Source: Sipunculus nudus (Eukaryota > Annelida > Sipuncula > Golfingiida > Sipunculidae). From it: a stretch of 64,000 bases of DNA. Position 1 is the stretch's first letter; each line of letters opens with the position of its first letter. Position numbers and translations under genes: made by a program. Under the pieces are notes generated by a model, which worked only from the letters and a program-made list of their open reading frames with translations, did no database searches and had not been told where the DNA came from. Below, piece after piece: positions 43,896 to 56,423 of the stretch. The stretch lies in assembly GCA_026874595.1 (NCBI GenBank), contig CM049310.1, positions 6,572,001-6,636,000 on the forward strand. The letters run 5' to 3'.

Positions 43896-44569
43896 TACAC
43901 AATGCTCCGCTGTGCTTGATTAAACAGCTAATTATACGCGGCTAGTAGTCAGGGAGCAAATCCTGGAATTGTAAAACCTGATCACACCTCAGAGTAGAAT
44001 TCGCCAACCTAGTAATTATTATTTTGGAAATTATAACATCTGTTCTAGACAGGTTGTCATCTCCAACAATTATTTAATAGTCATTTTTGAGGCATAAGGA
44101 AAAAACAGGTAAAATCATAATGTCACCAAACGTACTTGACACTTAATTTCATATAGGCATTTACAACTGCATCTTTCTGTGTCAACTGCATGTACAAACA
44201 GTTGTAAAGATCTTAAATATATTGGCCACCAACCTGAATATACTATTATATTTTGGGTTAGTATTTTATTCTGTAGTTAGAGCTATTTGAGAGTCTAAGC
44301 TTTTGATACACATCCTGCCTTGCAGACTTTGCACGCATATATGTTGTATGTGTTTTTTACGATTGTGCATGCAGTCTTCACTTGATCATAGTTGCTAATT
44401 ACTATGTATGTATGCACATTATAAATTATGCACAAAATAAATTTTTGTTTTTATATTTTTTTCCTGGTGGCTCGCGACTTATCTGAAATATTTAAAAAAA
44501 AGAATTAAGAAGCATTTAGACTGGACTAAAGTGTCTTCCTCGTCTTAAGGGCAGGTATCTGACATCCAA

Positions 44570-44975
44570 TTTCGTTAACAGAGAAGCTCATTGCCTCCTA
44601 TTATATGGACAAAATGCATGTTTCATCAAGACAAAGTCAAGGGAAAAGCTGCAAAATGTTCAGACAATGAATTTGTCCAACAACATTCTTCAACTAGCTC
44701 AGCTTGATGCAATTTAGCGGTACAGATTTGCAGGTGTCAGTGACCTTATAGTTTCAGAAGGTAAATATCACCTGACTTACTACAGCCGTTTCCTGAGAAA
44801 ACACAAACAGAGCTCATTAAAATCCAGCCTAGATGATCAACAGAATATGTTTGCATGTGTGTCTTACTGTATATTAACAAATGGCCTGTGTATGAATTAC
44901 AAGTTGATGAAACCTGAAGTGATTGTATGTAAAGGTGTTAAATACACTCCTGATGTAACTTTTTTTCCATCTACA
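44570..44975 (+). pseudogene. Decayed fragment of a repeat-associated YH-box protein family
   Basis: One long plus frame with a single in-frame TAG (about 44714) reads REKLQNVQTMNLSNNILQLA, then RYRFAGVSDLIVSEGKYHL and SRFLRKHKQSS. The pattern DLIVSEGKYH resembles the D-L-V-A-x-E-x-K-Y-H signature of a large, poorly described family amplified in marine invertebrate genomes. Neither end is defined and there is no clear start. Confidence 0.4.
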
Positions 44976-45846
44976 TTTCTACCTGGGGTCTCTAATTAAA
45001 TTCCTTTTAAGTGGCAAATCAGACTTTTGCTTGAGATTGACAATTTTAGATTTGTTTCAAACCTCCCTCTCTGCAACTTGACTCTGTCTTTAAAGTTTTT
45101 TTTTTTTTCAAATTTATCTATCCTGTCCGATCAAATAAATGACTCATGAGCCCTCTCCCTTGTAAAACACTATTATATATAAGAAAATCTGACTGCATTA
45201 ATGGGATTTTTATAATTATAGAAATGTAAGATTTAATTCTATTTGGTGTGGTGCAGCATGCATTAATGACGTCAATTCACTATTTATAATGTTGTGTCTT
45301 ACCATGTAGTTCTATTAATGAAAACCAAGAGATGGGTGAATCAATGAGCTGTATTCCCTCTATTTTATTAGAACTGCAGAGGTTCTCATTATAACCAGAC
45401 TGATCAATCGTCTAAATCTGGGACCAATCAGCTTTTTGTATATTACAGGTTGTGTCGAGTGAATGGTATTTGTTTCTGACACAGCTGAAATAAAGATACC
45501 AGTAAATATAACCCCTTGATTTCTATGTTTTTATTTCCTTGATGTACATAAATGAACTGTGTATATAATATTCCTTTTGTTTTCCTCTGATAGATTTTTT
45601 TTTATACAAACCCGCCTAGTCACACTGGAAAAGATGCAAAGTTGCATATGCATGATTGAATATGACTATCTATGTCGCGGCTTAAAGAGAGACAAAGCCT
45701 AATAATGAAAAAAGTTGGTCACCATAAAATTATGGATCTATACAGGTAATTTTTAAGGCTCAACACTGAGTGCACTTCACAAACTTATATTCTTTATACA
45801 ATGAAACAGCTCCCGGTTAAATTGGCTGTTAAGGTCTATTGACACA

Positions 45847-46502
45847 TCATTTCTTTGACTCCATCTCTTCCAGCTCTTTCTTCTTGGCTTTTCCTGCTAA
45901 AATAGCTTCTTTGAATAATGACAAGTAAAGTTTGATTGCACTCGGAGTGTCATCATTGCCAGGTACTGCGTATGTGATCAAACGAGGGTCTGTTGCTGTA
46001 TCCACTATCCCAACTGTGGGAATACTCAATTTAGCAGTTTCTATAGTTGCAACATGTGGCTCAAAGATATCATTGTGACAGTTCATAAATATACACAGGT
46101 CAGGCAGCCTGGTTTCAGCACCAAACTGCACAGTAGAGTTTGTGAAAGTACCGCCCTTCCACCTGCGGCAGTGCGAATATTCTCCTACATCCACTGCTGT
46201 ATTTTCCACCCATGGTATGCTCTGCTGGTGGCGTGTCAAGAACAGTATAATGCCACCCCGCATGGCAATGTGTGCTGTGAAATTAAGTGCATCTTGTAAC
46301 AATGGAACAGTCTGTTCAAGATCTATTATATCAACTCCTAACCTTGAGCCACTGATGTATGGCAGCATGTAAGGATCTCGAAGGCCCTCTTTGTGCCCCA
46401 AATGTACCCGGGCTTCAAAAAGGTCCTTAAGGGTAAACAGTTTCTTCACCCCAAATAGATCTTCATTCTGCAACAGGCTTTTCTCTGTTTCCTTCTTGAC
46501 AT
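45847..46502 (-). CDS. MRPS2: MRPS2 coding exon 2 (conserved core, stop)
   Basis: Acceptor GCTTGCAG then AT, which completes an Asp codon; stop at 45847-45849. Contains the whole uS2 fold and a Lys/Glu-rich tail. Confidence 0.94.
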
Positions 46503-46974
46503 CTGCAAGCATACATATAAACATTTTACATATGAAGGAAACACAAATACTGTAACATAGTAGATCTACAGCTAAAAATATTAAATTAAATGACTGACAT
46601 ATGCAAATGAAATTATATAATCACAGTTTAATCTAAATAAATAAGTGACATGTATATAACTTATTAGGTAAATGTAGACCAAGACTGGTCAAAGAAAATC
46701 CATCCATATATTGGAGGTTTGGTAAATACACAAAACATGTATATATACACAGCTACGCCAAATGGTACATTCAAGAATTTCTAAACAACTGTTATTATTT
46801 TTCATATGTCAGTGCAGCTTTTCTCACAGACAGGATATATATATATGCTCTCTCACCTTTGACTGTCAGCTGTTCCTCTTGCTTTGTTGCTGCTGCTGTA
46901 CTCAGGTGACAAGCTGTTGAAGCTTGAAGCCACCTGTGAGAACACTGCAGTAATGACCGCCAGCTCTGCAACAT
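45847..46974 (-). CDS. MRPS2: Mitochondrial ribosomal protein S2 (uS2m), two coding exons
   Basis: Coding joins 46974-46857 and 46502-45847: 774 nt, 257 residues, one phase-1 intron of 354 bp. The N-terminus from MLQSWRSLLQCSHRWLQAS is Arg-rich and acid-poor, fitting a mitochondrial import signal. The uS2 core follows: LFEARVHLGHKEG, LPYISGSRLGVDIIDLEQT, LNFTAHIAMRGGIILFLTR, RLPDLCIFMNCHNDIFEPHV, IPTVGIVDTATDPRLITYAV and PGNDD. The protein is part of the small mitoribosomal subunit head. Length compares well with vertebrate MRPS2 (slightly under 300). An acceptor-like ATTACAG ends two bases before the ATG, so a 5' UTR exon probably lies upstream. Confidence 0.93.
46857..46974 (-). CDS. MRPS2: MRPS2 coding exon 1 (start)
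   Basis: ATG at 46974-46972, donor AAAG|GTGAGAG at 46856. 39 codons plus one base, encoding the presumed targeting peptide ending QEEQLTVK. The reading frame upstream of this ATG crosses the acceptor-like site, so upstream ATGs in the genomic frame are not credible starts. Confidence 0.85.
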
Positions 46975-49019
46975 GCCTGTAATAAAGAAATGTACCATAC
47001 AGCATTTGACAAGCAGGATATGCATACACAGGGACAGATTGTTTCAGACCATGTGTAATCATCCACAGTGATTTTTAAAAGGGTGTGCCTGACATCATCA
47101 ATCTTAAGTGAACCATCTATATTCAATTCTACTATCCTGGCAAGTGGCCACATGTTTTATTTCTGTTTTTTTTTAAATGCACTTAATCTTACCTTTTTGA
47201 CCAAGTGGCCAAACACATAAATGTGGCCATTCAGTGGCTGCAAAGTAAAGCTGGCCTCCCATCTACCGATTTTATGCCTGGCTGCATTTTACGCCTGGCC
47301 GCAAAAATCGGTGGGATCAGTAGATGTGAGGGTGCTGTCGCCAGATTTTTTAATAATTTTTTATCTTTATTTGATTAAAACAAGGGATCCATGGGTCATG
47401 GCGCTCAGCTGATCGTGATTGGACTATAAATGTTTCTCCACTGTGATACTATATCGAGTCAATAAAGCTTATGAATATCATGGACATGTTGGGCTATTAT
47501 AAAGGAATGTAATGTAATATGTGAGTAAATGATAAATGAAATTACCTGACTGATGGATTAATAGAGTCAAATATAGTGGTTTATTTTTTATTTATTTAGG
47601 AGGGGTTAAAAATTGTGATATATTTGAGCAAATATGAATGCAATGACAGCAGTAATAAGCAGTAGTAGAATGATGATAAGGCTATTTGTTGAAGGATCTA
47701 AAGTGTATGGTAGTCTGCAAGCTTTCAATTTGACAGATATGATGTTATGATTAACTATGCTGATGAAGTGATTTATGAATTTGTGACTGTATGACACAAT
47801 ATCTCTTTAGTCTTGACAAGGTACATTATTGTGATGCCCACTATGTCTACACAATATTGACATAACTTCCGGCATGTACAGAGGTACCTATAAAGGAATA
47901 GTTATACAAAATATTAAAGTATGAATATATCTGATTCATCTTGTTTTTGCTTACTGAGGCTGACTTTTGGATGGAGTTCGGAGAAGAGAAAAGTGAGGGC
48001 AGCACGAAGGTGGATGTAGAAATATTCTATTGTAATGTTTTTCATTTATATAAGAATATGAAAAGCTAAGAGGAAAGGGGCCCTGCTACTTGGTTATAGT
48101 AAAGTTCTAAATATATGATTGCAAACTAATACTCTGACAAGACTGTCATGAAGAAAAACAGTAAAAGTTTTGAGATACTGTGATGCATATGAAAATTTAC
48201 AGATGGACAGGCAAGTGGACAGAATGGACTAATACCTTTATTTCACTTTCAAGGGAATAATGCATTTAAGTTTATATATAATCCTATTTTTTTTAAGCAT
48301 ATCCACTTTTTCCATTAAGAAGTTTTTATCTGAATCTTTATTTATTTACAGGTTTTATAAATTTTTAATAAAAAAAAACTGAAAATATATGTTAAAATAT
48401 TAGAATTGTTGCAAAAGTTGCAATCATTATATATCCAGAGTGTATCTCATATTGGGTCATATTATGCATACACATATATTTTATTATTTTTAAATCATAA
48501 ATGTTTAAACTGAATTTAAAAGAAAATAATGCCACAACATGGCATCTACAAGAATATTCCTTGAATCACTATTAAAAAGTTTTGCACATTGGAGTTTTCA
48601 GTACATGCTTAATTTTATTCACCAAAATAAAATAAAAGATTAAGTAAATTTGATAAAATAAAACATCTTTTCAAATAAAGTATACACACTGTTGGTTGAA
48701 TGAGGGACAAACAATATCATTGTGCTAATTACTATCCCAGTTTTAATTTATTACTGGAATTAATAGTCAATTTCACACCTGGTGAAGTTTTTACTCTTCT
48801 GAAGTAAGGAATTACTTATCTCATGAACATCCACACTTTCATAGGGGGGGGGGGGGGAGTGCAGGGCAGAGGGGAAGCCTGCTGGTAGTGGCCAAGCTGA
48901 CCCATGGCAAGCTGCCTGGGGTGGGTTACATAATGCAAGTGAAGGCTGTACTACTAGGTGGGCTAGATGCAAACAACACTTGACATGGTGTATGAAAACA
49001 TGAATAAAAGCTATTCTTT
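46975..49019. other. Intergenic or 5' intron region of MRPS2
   Basis: AT-rich. It includes a fragment of the hairpin-family left end at 47383-47416 (GGATCCATGGGTCATGGCGC then TCAGCTGA) and a G run near 48846. No gene recognised. Confidence 0.45.
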
Positions 49020-50365
49020 CCAATCAATTTCTTGGAAATTTCAGAATTCAAAAGATTAAATCCTTATGTATATATGCTGTGAAAATTAAATCAACAGTGC
49101 CAAAGTTGGACAAAATTTAAGGTATTGATTTTTTATTTATGCTAATAACTTCAGATCTAAATTTGGGCAAACAACTGAATCTTGATTAAATAAAGTTATA
49201 TTCCTGAAAAAAAAAGTCTCTAGGTTCAGCAATTCTCATGTTAGGTGAGTAAATATATGTCCTGATTTTTTAAAAAATTGCATTATGTTTTGGCCATAAC
49301 TTCAAAATTATACCCAATACTGACCTAATTTTTGGTATGTTCATACAAAATGTATGAAAGAATGTGAATACTAAATACGATCAAAAACAGATCAGTGGTT
49401 TATATTAGGCAGCCTTGAAGTGTAACAATGGCTTTTTTTATGGAAAACAGAGTTTATTCCTTAATATCTCAAAGGAACGAAGTCCTAATGACCAAATTTT
49501 CGGTATGGTAGGAGATTTTGGGGACATCTAAAATTATGCCAACAGCCTGGGGAGCATAGAGATGTGCACTGAATGACCTACAGTCATCAAAGTGGACTGC
49601 TTGACAATGTAAGGGAATACAACAAGAGCGTCCAAAAAATTCAATAACTAGCCTAATTTTGCAGAATTTATTTTCAAATTTAAGATTTTAACAGATTAAA
49701 TCCTTATGTATACATGCTGTGAAAATTAAATCCACAGTACTTACAGGAAAAAAACATGCCGTGGCCAAAGTTGGGCAAAATTTAAGGTACCAATTTTATA
49801 TTTTAGCCAATATTTAAAAAAATTTAACAGATTTTGATCTAATTTTTGGTATACAATTAAATTTTGATATTAAAGTTGTATTACTGGAAAAAAGTCCCTA
49901 CCTTTAACACTTTTGGTCTGAAGTGACCAAATATCTTCCTGATTTTTTTACAAAGTCCATTATGTATGGGCCCATAACTTTTTTTAAATTATAAAATACT
50001 GACTTAATATCTGGCATGTACATAGGAACTATATAGAGGAATATTTATGGTAAATATGAAGAAAACCAGATGAGTGGTTTTGATATTAGGCAGTCCTGAA
50101 GTGTGAAAATAGATTTCTAATAAAAAATTGAGGTTTTTCCTTAATATCTCAATGGAACAAAGTCCTATTGACCCAATTTTCGGCATGGTAGGAGATTTTG
50201 GGGACATCTAATTGTATGCCGAATTTCAGATTCGTAGGTCCAACGGTGTCGAAACGTGCCAGTCTTACGGACGGACATACAGACTGACAGACAGACAGAT
50301 GGATGGACATCGGACAATGGACCACGACTATAGCTCAGATGACTTATAGTCAGCTGAGCTAAAAA
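49020..50365. repeat. Hairpin-ended interspersed repeat
   Basis: Closely related to 22415-23460 over 49536-50365. Ends with (GACA)n, then TATAGCTCAGATGACTTATA and GTCAGCTGAGCT (hairpin 50332-50360) and an A run. Related partial unit at 49020-49535. Confidence 0.7.
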
Positions 50366-51740
50366 CTATCATCGTATCTTATATCTGTATAATGTATGTA
50401 AAAAAGCATTCATATGTAATATAGCTAAAACACTGATGAATTGTACTTATAATTGTACATTTTAATGATTCTAAACACTTACACCAAATTGACATAAATC
50501 AGGTTAAAGTCATCCTTTGTTTATTTCAAAGATTGTGACAAAAATTATTGCTCATAAGCAATTTTTTAACGTTCAATTTCACTATTTATAAATAAACATA
50601 TATTTGTAATAACATACAACTATAATTCCTTTCTAAAACTCTATGAGATGAGATGGAAATTGGTCATTTTTTTCTTTAGAAAGAATTTAAAATGTAATCT
50701 CTGCCTGATGGGTTTACAATTTTCAAATCTGGTAAGAGCTGATAAAACTTGAAATTGATAGCTCTGTCTGATGAGAGAAGTACAATGATTTGTGTCTGCT
50801 GTGTACAATCATCATTTTTTATTTCCTTATATATAACAGCTTGAGCTCTTGGGTACCCTCTAATAAACTCTGAACAATTACCTCAGGGTGTAAAAATCAA
50901 ATCAAGTGGTCTACCTTGCCAGTAGTCAACCAGCTGGTCAAAACCCAGTATGCTGAAGCAAAATGCCACAGCCCATTTTGCTTAAAAAGAATTAACAATA
51001 TTTTACACTGTTAATTATTTGAAAATATAAAAGGATGGTATCAAATTATTCTTAGATAATTTAACAGACAATGTACTTATCACTTTACTGCGGCTTAATC
51101 AGGTAATGTCTTTTTAATTATTTTCTTTTTCTGCAAGATGGGCTTCGGCATTTCGAGTGTGTAAAAATTAATTTTGGCATTCTGGAATTGGCTAACTGGT
51201 CTACATTCACCTTACCGCCTTAAGAGCCTTTGCTGGCTTCAGTGGACAACCTAACCAGCTCAGCACAGTACTGCACTCCACTAATTAGACAAGTGGTACT
51301 TTTTGTACCTGAGCACTGCTAATTGATGGGTAAACATTGTCCCTGCCAACTTGGTAAACTAGATAACTAGGCTGACCACTACTCAGTCAAGTAGTGCATA
51401 CAGTCAGCTCAGTTTGCTCTCCTGAGCCTTACATCCACTCCCAATCCTCGCTCAGGCCGAGTGGCACAGTTTCAGTTGGGATGACATGGTGGACAGAGGG
51501 TTTCGAACACGAACGCTGCATTTCTTCAATGCAAAAATATTACTTTTTCCTGCCGCATCATGTATATATTAGGTCTCCGTATTTCTCAAGGTTTTATGGA
51601 TCATGTGCAAACGGAAACTAAATGCTGAATTACCTGTGGTTCCTAAAACTGTCCCCTGCCACTTGTCAGTGTACAAACGTTGCCCATGAGGTTTTGCAGG
51701 CCCTTGGCATAGCAGACTGCATCACTCCACGCAGTTCTCT
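50366..51740. other. Unassigned intergenic DNA
   Basis: No gene, RNA gene or element end recognised. Confidence 0.4.
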
Positions 51741-51946
51741 TCCGGAGAAATTGGAACATGGGAACTTATGAAATAACAGTATTTCGTCATCTAAGATGCT
51801 TTAATTCAAATAAAAGATATCATTCTACAACTATATGATAAACAATCAAATAAATATGTCCACAGAATCATAAAATTAACGATTATTTCATTGATCAGCC
51901 TAATTTGCATCTGTCTGGAGAGTGAGTACATGACCTTCACGTTATT

Positions 51947-51959
51947 CCACTTCCGGTGA
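51947..51959. promoter_or_regulatory. ETS/GABP-type motif between divergent genes
   Basis: CCACTTCCGGTGA contains a full ETS core (ACTTCCGG), the type common in promoters of nuclear genes for mitochondrial proteins. It lies between MRPS2 (minus) and the C6orf136-like gene (plus), in a GC-richer patch. Role is inferred. Confidence 0.35.
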
Positions 51960-52675
51960 ATGGCCATGGGTTGGCCAGAAGGACAGAACGCTTAACGTGT
52001 AGATCCTGACCGAGAGCTCACTTTCGATGCCAATGATGGCAATGCAAATACGATCACTTAAATTAAACCTCGTTAAACTTGCAAAAGTATATGCTAGACA
52101 ATGCGTCACCCAGGCCCAGGTGACGGGAGGCCAGGACTTGGGGCTGGGGACTGGATCCCAAGAATGCCAAGATGTAAAACTCATTCACGAGGTATATTCA
52201 AAATAAACAAATTATGCTTCCCATTGGCTTCATAAAACATAATTGCACATTAAGCTTTTGCCACAGATAATGAGTTAGTGAATTATAAAAGAAGTTTATT
52301 CAAAAGAATAAATGAAGTTATTCAATAAACAAATATGTAAACCCTAAGCTATTTAGTATTTATAATTCTAGTAGTAATTACATACTACTACTATTATTAC
52401 CACATAGCCTCATAAGTCATAAGAAAAGCCAGAATTACTTTCAACTGAAATTTTGTTTGTGGGGCTAGTAGCAACCAGTACTTGTTTAGAATCAGTAGTA
52501 AGTCCAGTTTTCTAATCAAATAAAAAATGAGCGCACCTAATGAAAGTGAGGCTAAAAATTATTTTTTACAGAGACTTTGTGGTTAATAGACTGATGATTT
52601 TGATGTACAGATATATACATGTTTATTTAAGGGTTAATTGATGAAATATATCTATCAATATTTGAATATTTTTAG

Positions 52676-53353
52676 TTGCAGGAGCAGATAGAGGAAGCGA
52701 GGATTCAGTTGAGGAGTCTGACATCACAGAATCTTTTGTCAGGATGGCAGCACCTGATGCAGATTGAAAACCCAAAACCAAAACAACATCAGACCATGAC
52801 CAATAAAACAGGAACAAAACCAAGCCAGCTTGTCGCACTGAATGAAGACTCAGTAAAAACCTTCTTGCAGACACCTGCACTGAGCTGTCAGAATACAAAT
52901 ATCAACCAAGAGCTTCAGGGTTGTGTGAAACCATACAGTCATACAACAGATGATATACTGCTACATCGCGAACTGAGTTACAGTCTTATCCAGAGCAAAC
53001 ACATTGAATCCCAACTTTCACCTATATCCTTCTTAGACAGCCTGGCTGGAAGTAAAGAAATATTTACAGTAAAGAAAACAGACATTTTACCTTTCGATCA
53101 CACCAATGAAGTGAGGCACAAGGTGTCACTGGTGTCAGAGCAAACCTGCAGAAAGGACACTCACAGGACTGATATATTGTACAGCCGGGGTTATGAGCAT
53201 CAGACACTGGGAATCACACCGGTGGACTTGTCCACCAAAGGAAAACTCTTGTGTTCCAGTGATAAAAAATCTACCACACCACCAGAGGAGGATCGACACA
53301 ACAGACCTTCTCTTGACCAGCTATACCTCATTAGAGATCATCTTTCAGACTAT
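52676..53353 (+). CDS. C6orf136-like (DUF2358) gene, internal exon
   Basis: Open from an acceptor (TTTTTAG at 52675, or TTGCAG six bases later) to the donor TAT|GTAGGT at 53354: 226 codons. The N-terminal part (EQIEEARIQLRSLTSQ) is polar and the middle is low in conserved motifs. The end LDQLYLIRDHLSDY joins in phase 0 to the next exon LPSFFLKRHDYRIY, matching the C6orf136 pattern of an LxxELP-type segment followed by LFLxxHDYxxY. Function of this family is unknown; a mitochondrial location is suspected for the human protein. The start codon and first exon were not found upstream. Confidence 0.55.
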
Positions 53354-53941
53354 GTAGGTATTTTCAACTTGTCTTCTTTGAAGTTTATTACCTACAAACT
53401 ATGTCTATCCTGGTGTCCGTGTATTTAGTTTATGGATTTATTAGATTAAAATGAAGGTTTTTGCACCAGTGCCAAATTGCCAGTCTGGAATTTGTTACAG
53501 TCAATAATTAACTCATAATGAAAGTTTTGTTAGACCAGATGGGTCTTGAGGCTATTGACTTGAGACACTTGAGGAGCTTAACTTTGGAATAATCAGATAG
53601 AAGTGAGACATTTTTGGAGGTTCAGTATGTGATAATTTTGTGTAGTCACCTTTTAATGGCCAGAAACAAGTGTGCACCATAGATGTTGTCAATTTATTGT
53701 AATTTATATGTATGGTTTAAGATTTTCTCCATGCTATTAGCATTAAAAATAAAAATAAATTCTGGAATATAAAACTATTCTGGAAACCTTCACATCCAAA
53801 AAACCTGGAATAAAATTTTATACAAGATTTATCAATAAAATTTAAAATAAAATTTTAGGAATTACATATTTTTTGAAGATAATAAAGGTTCTAGTGTCAT
53901 GTACTTTTCATGGTACTGACCATTTTGTTTCTCTCTGGCAG

Positions 53942-54036
53942 CTTCCATCTTTCTTCCTTAAACGACACGATTACCGGATCTACCAACCAGATGTGATCTT
54001 TGAAAACAGACTGGGCAAGCATGTAGTAATAACACA
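53942..54036 (+). CDS. C6orf136-like (DUF2358) gene, next exon
   Basis: Acceptor CTCTGGCAG, donor ACACA|GTAAGT, 95 bp. It encodes LPSFFLKRHDYRIYQPDV, then IFENRLGKHVVIT. The block HDY.(I/L)Y..DV.F is what identifies the family. Following exons (the transmembrane-like and C-terminal parts) are not recognisable before 64000 and may lie beyond the Ngaro element. Confidence 0.62.
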
Positions 54037-54174
54037 GTAAGTGTTGACGACAACCTGGAGGTTTGTAGTAATGTGGGTAAGGCCGTGGATTTAAGATCCC
54101 TAGACTAGTCTCATCCAGAGTCTCATGGAAAAATTCAGGAATATCAACAGAAACCAAGACTTGTTTCAATATTT

Positions 54175-55000
54175 TTAGCTCAGCTGACTATAAATCATCT
54201 GAGCTGTAGATTTACATACTGTTAGATTTACCCAAGTTTTCCTACCCAACCAAAAATTGAGTTCCTCCAGCTTCGTTCCTTTGAAATATTAAGGACAAAC
54301 CTCCCATTTTCTATTAAAAACCTGTGTAAAACTTCAAGACTGCACATCATGAAAACCTCTGGTGTTGTTTTGTTTGTATTTGGCATAACTATTTCTACAT
54401 ATATATCTTATGTACATGCAATGAATTAGTTATGGCCTGAACATAATGCACTTTGTCAACAATCAGGAAATTTATTTACTCACTAAACTTGAAGCTTGAT
54501 AGCTTATTTCAACAATATAACATTTAGTTTGTTTAAATTATATACCACAAATTAGATACAATTTATAATTTATAAGCTTAAATCTAGAATAAATACCTTA
54601 AATTTTGGACAACTTTGGCCATGGCACTTTTTTTCTGGTAAGGACTGTTGATCTAATTTTCACACCATGCAAACATAATGTTTTAATCTTTTATAATCTG
54701 AAAGTTTAAAGCAGTTGATAAAAAAAACCTATAGCTTTTATTGAAGTTTTAGAAGACAATCATATTTAACCGTGCAGAGGTTGACAGTGAACTTGTGTAC
54801 TTATAGTTTATTTTTCTGTAAATGTTATAAAGTTTATTTTTAACCTGTCTGAACGACCACCTGTAAAATGCGGACAACTGGTTTTCTGAGCAAAGTGATA
54901 TATTACTCATTGATTGACCTGCCTAATGCGGGCACTCTGTGTGCTACTACTGCCACTGCTATGCCTTGACCAGTGCTGTCAGGTTGGTTGAATGCTCATG
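54175..55000. repeat. Hairpin-ended repeat, reverse orientation
   Basis: Begins with the hairpin AGCTCAGCTGACTATAAATC and ATCTGAGCT (54177-54205), followed by the same body as 49020-50365 read in reverse (for example the AAACATAATGCA-type phrases). The far end is not clear. Confidence 0.6.
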
Positions 55001-56420
55001 CCTGAAGTTGCAGTCAATTGTATGCACGTCCCTGTTGGTGTGCGCATGTACTGAATATAGACTGGTACGCTGACCCTGGACACGTTGTCTTGGTTGGGCC
55101 ACAATACTTGCTCTTATGACCTACTAATCCATGTCAGTGGAGGTCTCCCAGAGTAAATCTTTGATCTTTGCCACCAGAGGTTTGTCTTTTATCTATTCAG
55201 AGCATTACATGAAAGGCTTTTATTACAAAGAGTGAATGACCTATGATGTTCTTAAGAAGCAAGTGATGTTAGTAACCAGTGGCGTCATCAAACAAGTTTA
55301 AGGCGTTCATATTTGCAGCCTCAGAAGGACCTCTATAAATATGAGCTCCAATTGTACCTCATCAGAATGTATTTAGGGATTGACTGACTCACATACAACC
55401 TCATATTATATTCCATTAGTATGTTGTAAATTTTACTGTATTGCCATATTGGTGTTGTACTGACAATATTGGTCCACCATGCCAGCACGCCCAACTTGAC
55501 CTGAATTAGAAGTAAAGCTCATTCATTTCTTTCATATATCCACACAATGGTTCAACACATATAAGTACATTTAACACAAAGATATTTCCATTTTTACAAA
55601 ATATGTACCTGAGTGGTAGTCATAAAGATGGTCTGATATGTATACGTCATTAATACATATATCATCTAGGTTTGGCAGTAAGTAAATTTTCAGTACCTGT
55701 CTGATAAGACCACCTGTCTATTACTGCCACTTGAGCCCAGTCCCTAAGGTGGTCACATTAGGCAGGTTCAACTGTAGGTTTAGTTTATGCCTAAGCCTAC
55801 TCTGAAGATCAATTTTGTTAATTATAGAAAATATAAGCTTCAAATGAAGTTTAATCTAAAAAACATCAACAAAAGTTACTTCCAGTTTGAACTTGGCACC
55901 ATTCTCTCCAAGCTCTTGATTTGTTTACTGATTCTGAATTTTGAAAGTAATTGCCTCACAACTGGACAAGTTTCAGAAGTTTTAAAAAAAACCATACCAT
56001 ATTTAACTGTATCAGCTGCTGGTCACTAAAGGTCAAGAATGAATTCCAGACAAGTTTCACATGCCCACCTGTTGGGTTAGATTAGCTTGGTTACAGCAGC
56101 AAAGTCAGATGCCTTGTAACCCAGAGCACAGCTGCTGTCAGTTGATATCATATTGTGTAACGACACAGGAGATGTAATAGTTTTCAGAGTTCACTTCATA
56201 CATCCTAGGACTGTTGATACATTTCCATTTTTGATGTCTGATATTACATAAAAGGAACAACATTTTTTTCCTTTTAATAACATTTATTGTATCTGCCAAA
56301 ACAAAGTTTTGCAGATACAATGTTTTTGGCAAAATTCCACCGTCTCCGCCGCTGCTGCATTTGTTTCCAGAAAAACTCCTCTGAGACCCTTGGACCAATC
56401 TTTCCAAAAACTGGCATAGT
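55001..56420. other. Unassigned sequence in the C6orf136-like locus
   Basis: No further exon with DUF2358 motifs found. AT-rich. Confidence 0.4.
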
Positions 56421-56423
56421 TTT

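Noticed and set aside
51394-51621. Possible first exon of the C6orf136-like gene
   Set aside because: No conserved motif or clear donor, and the frame could not be joined with support to the exon at 52676.
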